From: Eutypella sp. D-1
Lineage: Eukaryota > Ascomycota > Sordariomycetes > Xylariales > Diatrypaceae
DNA: 64,000 nucleotides
Assembly: GCA_023313575.1 (NCBI GenBank)
Contig: JAJTTP010000028.1
Coordinates: forward strand, 1 to 64,000
Direction: 5' to 3'
In this document: positions 59,498-64,000 of the stretch, piece by piece
Numbering within the stretch: position 1 is the first letter of the stretch
Layout of the letters: the number at the start of each line of letters is the position of its first letter
Translations under genes and position numbers: made by a program
Notes under the pieces: model-generated
Told to the model about the DNA's origin: nothing
The model's database searches: none
Seen by the model: the letters and a program-made list of their open reading frames with translations, nothing else

Positions 59498-60585
59498 GAT
59501 ATGCTAAACAGTTGACAGCACAAGTAGAATTTGTCCCTAAGATGTGTGCGCCTTATGTTTGGAGGGGATACACACAGATAAATGCAGGTGAATCAATTCA
59601 TTAACATGAGACTACATTGCAAGGATACGACAGTTTGCTCCGACACATGCACCGAGTCTTCACAAACCTTACAAGTATCTGCCCAGTGAGCTTTTCATCT
59701 CCGAGTAGCTGAGTCGGTGGCCGCGTAATCGAGCCAGTTAGACGCAACGTGAAGTGCAAACACCTCAGCTATACCTGCCTTGTGCTGGCACCAGTAATGG
59801 ATGATGGCTGATGACGCACGCTCACAGCCTCCCGTTTACGTTGGAAACACAATCCCGTATGTGCGCATTCCGAAGCACTGGCGCCTAACCACTGTTACAA
59901 ACCACACATTCCAGCCACCCAGATAACCCCTACCCCTCCTCACGTGACAATCGTTGCGCTGCCCAGGCACCGTTTTGTTTATATCCCTCGACAATGCAGT
60001 CTTTTTTGGTGATGCCCCTTTTCTCATATATATATAGGGTATGGAATCGCACTCATTTTAGAGACAGTCCCTCTTTAGCTAGCCAGCGATCAATCTAAGT
60101 ATTCAACCCTTCTACATCTTCTGTTATATAGAAATCAGGACCAGTGGTAACGGATTCGCTACACAGACGCACGGAGACCAGGACCACCACGACGGAGAGT
60201 TTCCACGCCGGCGACACTCTATACTCGCAGGGCACAACCACGACCCTTTATTGGTTACCTGTTAATGCAGTTGGTTGTGTTAATCTGTCTGCAAAGTAGG
60301 CTGGCCGGGTTAGACTCGAAAAATCAACTTCGAACATTTTTTTTACTCCTACTAGGCTGGGTGAGGGTTTCGGCTGCTAAGGCAATTCGGGATTTGCCCA
60401 TTTAAGCTGCCCACTTCAGGTTGTCTCGGTGCTTAGATCAAATAAGCTAAAGAGTCATTCGGCCAGGTAGGTATAGGAGAAAATAAGAGGCTACCTCAGC
60501 CACGTGATATCACTCGTGGACGTGACCACATCGTCACATTTGCTAGCAGATGGCAGATGACAGATAAGGTGAATATAATAACTAC
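59498..60585. other. intergenic, promoter region of the STAND gene
   Basis: About 1.1 kb without a supported gene. A TATATATATAG stretch is at about 60028-60038. A TACCTAGGTG-type motif lies at about 60586. Short ORFs have no family features. Confidence 0.45.
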
Positions 60586-61726
60586 CTAGGTGGAGTTGTT
60601 TTTGCTATGAACCTCATTAAATCTCTTGATAGTCCAATCGAAAACATTGTCATGTTTAAAGCCTTCAGACCTAAATCGATGTTGAAAAAGCTGGCGAAGA
60701 TATCGATAATTGGGTTTGTCTTCAAACCTTATCGATCGCGTGTAGTCAATGTATTTGGCAAACTCGGGTGGAAGACAACTGTCACAGAGGTCTTTGCCTG
60801 AAAGACTCATCTTCATCTCCACAATAAGCTTGAGCTTTTCGACCCTTGTCGCAGCTTTTAGACCTTGCCACGGAAGAAATCCACGAGCAAAGTAGACGAA
60901 CATGTATCCTAAGGATTCCAAGTCATCCCCCCATGATTGTTCTTTCGATTACGTCAGTATTTGGTTATCAGCAGCGCTGTAGAACGTTATAGAATGCTTA
61001 CCAAGACCCTTATGGTTATTGATACTAGCGTAGCGAGCGGTCCCGCCAACAGGAAGATTTTGATTGTAGTCATGCTGCTGCCTGTCGTCGGAAAACTCTT
61101 TGGTCAGGCCAAAGTCGATGGTGTATAATATGTTCCCCTGTCTGCCAATGCCAAACAAAAAATTATCTGGCTTGATGTCGCGATGGAGGAAGCGCCGGTG
61201 GTTGCGCTCCATTCGAGAAATGGCCTGGTCGGCAATAAGAAGGATGGTCTTGAGTGAGAACCTTCTGTCGCAATAGTTCAGAAGGTCCTCCAGTGATGGG
61301 CCTAGGAGTTCGAGTACAAGCACGTAATACAGTCCCTCCTTCCCATACCAATACACACGCGGAATTCCGACCTCTCCGGCCAGCGCTTGATACGTCTCTA
61401 GCTCGTCCGCAAGTTCTCTAGGAGCACTTCGGTACTCCATGAGTTTGATAGCAACCTCGTCATTTGTATGTAGGTCGGTCCCTTTTGAAGTTAGCTACCG
61501 ACCTGACCAGTGGAAAGTCAGTTTAGGGCTGACTGACCAGCATATACCAGGCCGAAGCCTCCTTGGCCAATCTTGCGATCGACGCGGTATCTGTTGCGAA
61601 TGAGAATGTCCTAAGTAGATTGGAAGTCAGTATAGTATATATGGTAGTAAAGTTCCTTTTTTTTAAAAAAAAAATTAAAATAAAATAAATAATAATAAAA
61701 GCCTGAAAAGGAATATCTACCTTCAT
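60586..61726 (-). CDS. casein kinase 1-like protein kinase
   Basis: Ser/Thr kinase of the CK1 family, 304 aa, essentially the kinase domain alone. Exons are 61726-61721 (only MK), 61610-61538, 61481-61002 and 60941-60586, with introns of 110, 56 and 60 nt; the frame is exact. Glycine loop IGQGGFGLVYAG, VAIKL with the ATP lysine, FLHRDIKPDNFLFG, IDFGLTKEF and the CK1-specific GTARYASINNH with LEQSWGDDLESLGYMFVYF and LPWQGLKA are present. The second codon-length exon makes the start less sure. The tail (RSEGFKHDNVFDW) is the usual end of the domain; the long C-terminal extension of housekeeping CK1 is absent. It is probably an accessory paralogue; fungi with many STAND genes often have such copies. 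Confidence 0.88.
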
Positions 61727-61854
61727 TTCGATGTGTAGTTCTCTAAGATAAGACAAGATTGAATTTTAATGAGAAAACATCGAAGGAGAACAAACTGAAG
61801 TTCTTGTAGCATGTGACATTACTACCTAATTACCATGGATGTTTGGGGAAGCTT

Positions 61855-63830
61855 TGCGTTATTAATATATAATATATACGATTATGGCTTAGCTTTAATG
61901 TTACCAGCGGTACCATATTTAGCTTAGTAACTAGTAACTGGTACGAAGGTAACGGCTAAAAGTCGGTAGCCTTTTAATATATGGCTTACAGTTTGTTACC
62001 GCTATTAAAATATTATGCCACGGCTAATATAACTACATATTATAAAAAATTTTATACAATTTTATTAACTGTTTAATATTAAATTTTACGATTTTTTTTT
62101 AATATTTTAACTATATATTTATTTATTTAAAATTACTTTTTAAATTCTTTTCCTTTTTTTTTACATTTTCTTACGCCGCCGCCGCCTTTACCGCCGCCGC
62201 CTTAACCCGGGTTACCTTCCCGTTAACTATCGATTTAACAGTTTTTTTTATTTTTTTTTTACCGCTATTTATTTATTTTTTTTAAAATCTTTTTCGGCTT
62301 TATAATATATATTTTTTAATTATTTATCGTTAAATAGCTCCCGCGTAAAGTTTAACGGCTAAATATTTTTTTATATTTATTATAACTTTTTAAATATATT
62401 ATTTACGCTATACTCCTTTAAAAACAATTAATAAAACGTTAATATCGTTATTATAATAAACTTTTAAAGCTATTTATTTACCGTTTTACTAACTTAACCT
62501 TTTTATTATTAATTTTTATTTTATTAAATTCTTTTTTAAAAAACGTTTTAAAAAGGCTTAATAAAATTAAAATTTAACAAATTAATTAATTAAAATAAAC
62601 GTTTAATTTTAACCTTTTTTTTAAACTTATCGAATTTATTAAATACAATATAATAAAGCGTTATCGTTTTAAATAATAAATCGTATTTTAAAATAATCTT
62701 TTTTATTTAATTAATAAATAAAATAAATAAAAGCTTTATAATTTTTTTACGATATCGAATTTAATCGATCCCGGTTTTTTTTTTCCTTTTACCGTAATTA
62801 TTTACCGGTATTTTTATTAAATCGTTATTAAAGCTTTTTTTTAACTTTTTTTATTTAAATTTAGTTTTTTAAAATACCGTTTTAAATTTTTATTATTATT
62901 TAAATATATAACGCCGTTATTTTTTTAGTTTTTAAAAGCTATATATATAAAAAGCTAACGCGATAATAAAAAAAAACTTTTTTAAAATATAATTTTTTAA
63001 CGGCCTTTTTATTTTAAACGGGTATAACAATAATAATAACGTTTACTTTTTATCGATTTAAATTATATTAACGTTTTATTACTTTAAATAATTAAAAAAA
63101 AATATATAACTATTTTTTAACATTTAAATATTATCGCTATCGCCTTTTTTAAAAAAAATTATTTAATCCCGGTTTTGTTAATTATTTAATAAACTGTAAT
63201 CTTTTATTTATAAAAATTTTTAAAACGGATCTCCGGAAAATCGTATCGGCCGAAGCTTTATTTTTATTATATTTATTAACGATTTTTTCCGTTAATTACT
63301 TTTTTAATAAATTATTTTAAATAATAATAATTAAAACCTTTTTTTTATCGACGCCGTGATTTTAAGCAGCCGCTTTAATCGTGGTTTAAATTTAACGTAT
63401 TAATTTTAAATTAATTAACTATTAACGTAATTACGTTTTTTAATTATATGCCGTAATTAAGTAAAACCCGATTTATTATAACCGGTAAATGTTTAAATTT
63501 TTTTATATAAGTACTTTACGGTAAAAAAAGTTAAAGCTTAAACCCGGCGGGCGTTATTTTTTAATTTAAAAGTTATAACTTATAAAATCGCTTTATTATC
63601 GTAAATATAAAATAATAACTAATTAAATTATAATAAAATCTTTTTATAAATATTAAAATATACTTAAATCAATAAGTTATAAAATATTAAAATACTTTAA
63701 TATTAAAATACGGTTTATAATATTAATAACGTTAAAAAAACCGATCCTTACTAGCCTTTTATTAAAAAGAGGCCATTAACTTTTAGCCGTTACCTTCGTA
63801 AGTATATAATAATCGTTACAAATCTCAAGG
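61855..63830. mobile_element. RIP-mutated element with terminal inverted repeats (block C)
   Basis: About 1.9 kb of RIP-type AT-rich DNA. It is bounded by the inverted repeat TACGAAGGTAACGGCTAAAA at about 61942 and its reverse complement TTTTAGCCGTTACCTTCGTA at 63781-63800. No target duplication could be fixed. An internal (GCC)n-like island at about 62173-62205 (GCCGCCGCCGCC, CCGCCGCCGCC) has kept its C because it lacks CpA. No ORF remains. Best read as an old TIR (class II) or non-autonomous element. Confidence 0.65.
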
Positions 63831-64000
63831 GTATTTTCAGTTAGCGCACTCCACCAGCCCACTACCTAGGTACCTAGGATGGCAAAAGGATTTAATATAT
63901 ATTCCCATATGAATTATATAAAAAGTGACACGTCGGGTATTTCTGTACACCACTACCTAGGTGTAGGTACCTAGGTACGCAGCCATATTAAGGGTCATGT
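63831..64000. repeat. TACCTAGGTA-rich right end
   Basis: Repeated CCTAGG/TAGGTA palindromes (CTACCTAGGTACCTAGG at about 63863 and GTAGGTACCTAGGTACG at about 63963). No gene is seen before the window ends. Confidence 0.6.

Overview
The window reads as nuclear DNA of a filamentous ascomycete (Pezizomycotina, probably Sordariomycetes; the class is an inference). Protein genes are broken by short introns of about 45-110 nt with GT..AG ends. HET-domain proteins, NACHT/NB-ARC STAND proteins and a highly reducing polyketide synthase are present. Three blocks (about 7.55-10.86 kb, 27.3-34.08 kb and 61.85-63.83 kb) are extremely AT-rich, nearly without CpA/TpG but still rich in CpG. This is the footprint of repeat-induced point mutation (RIP).

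Layout. 0-7 kb: an aldo-keto reductase running off the left edge (-), a CmcJ/AsaB-like oxidoreductase (-) and an NB-ARC-TPR STAND protein (+) with no recognisable 5' exon. 7.5-14.2 kb: RIP block A with two solo LTRs, then gene-poor DNA with a minisatellite, a long inverted repeat and a degenerate tRNA-like Pol III sequence. 14.3-26.6 kb: a compact biosynthetic cluster of FAD monooxygenase (-), BAHD-type acyltransferase (+) and a 2584-residue HR-PKS (+) with KS-AT-DH-MT-ER-KR-ACP. 27.3-34.1 kb: RIP block B holding a third, less mutated solo LTR of the same family with a perfect 5-bp target duplication. 34.1-36.3 kb: small TIR elements. 36.3-46.6 kb: an intact HET protein, a GNAT acetyltransferase, a two-exon unknown protein, a secreted NucA/NucB-type nuclease and a glyoxalase-like protein, with an amidase remnant among them. 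47-53.4 kb: a decay zone with an aminotransferase (ACC synthase-like) pseudogene, a 5'-truncated subtilase and a HET gene carrying two in-frame stops. 54-61.7 kb: an intact NACHT-WD40 STAND receptor (1798 aa) and a casein-kinase-1-like kinase. The right end is a RIP-mutated element with terminal inverted repeats.

How the genes may work together (inference). The PKS would build a methyl-branched reduced chain. It has no release domain, so the neighbouring acyltransferase is a candidate for offloading or esterification and the monooxygenase for oxidation. Two CGG-type palindromic or repeated motifs lie in the two cluster promoters. The other theme is self/non-self recognition: two HET genes, one NB-ARC and one NACHT receptor, and a subtilase remnant. 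Such genes are often gained, lost and inactivated in fungi, and intact and broken members sit side by side here. Exon joins were worked out by hand; for the multi-exon genes the summed exon lengths are divisible by three, which supports the models.
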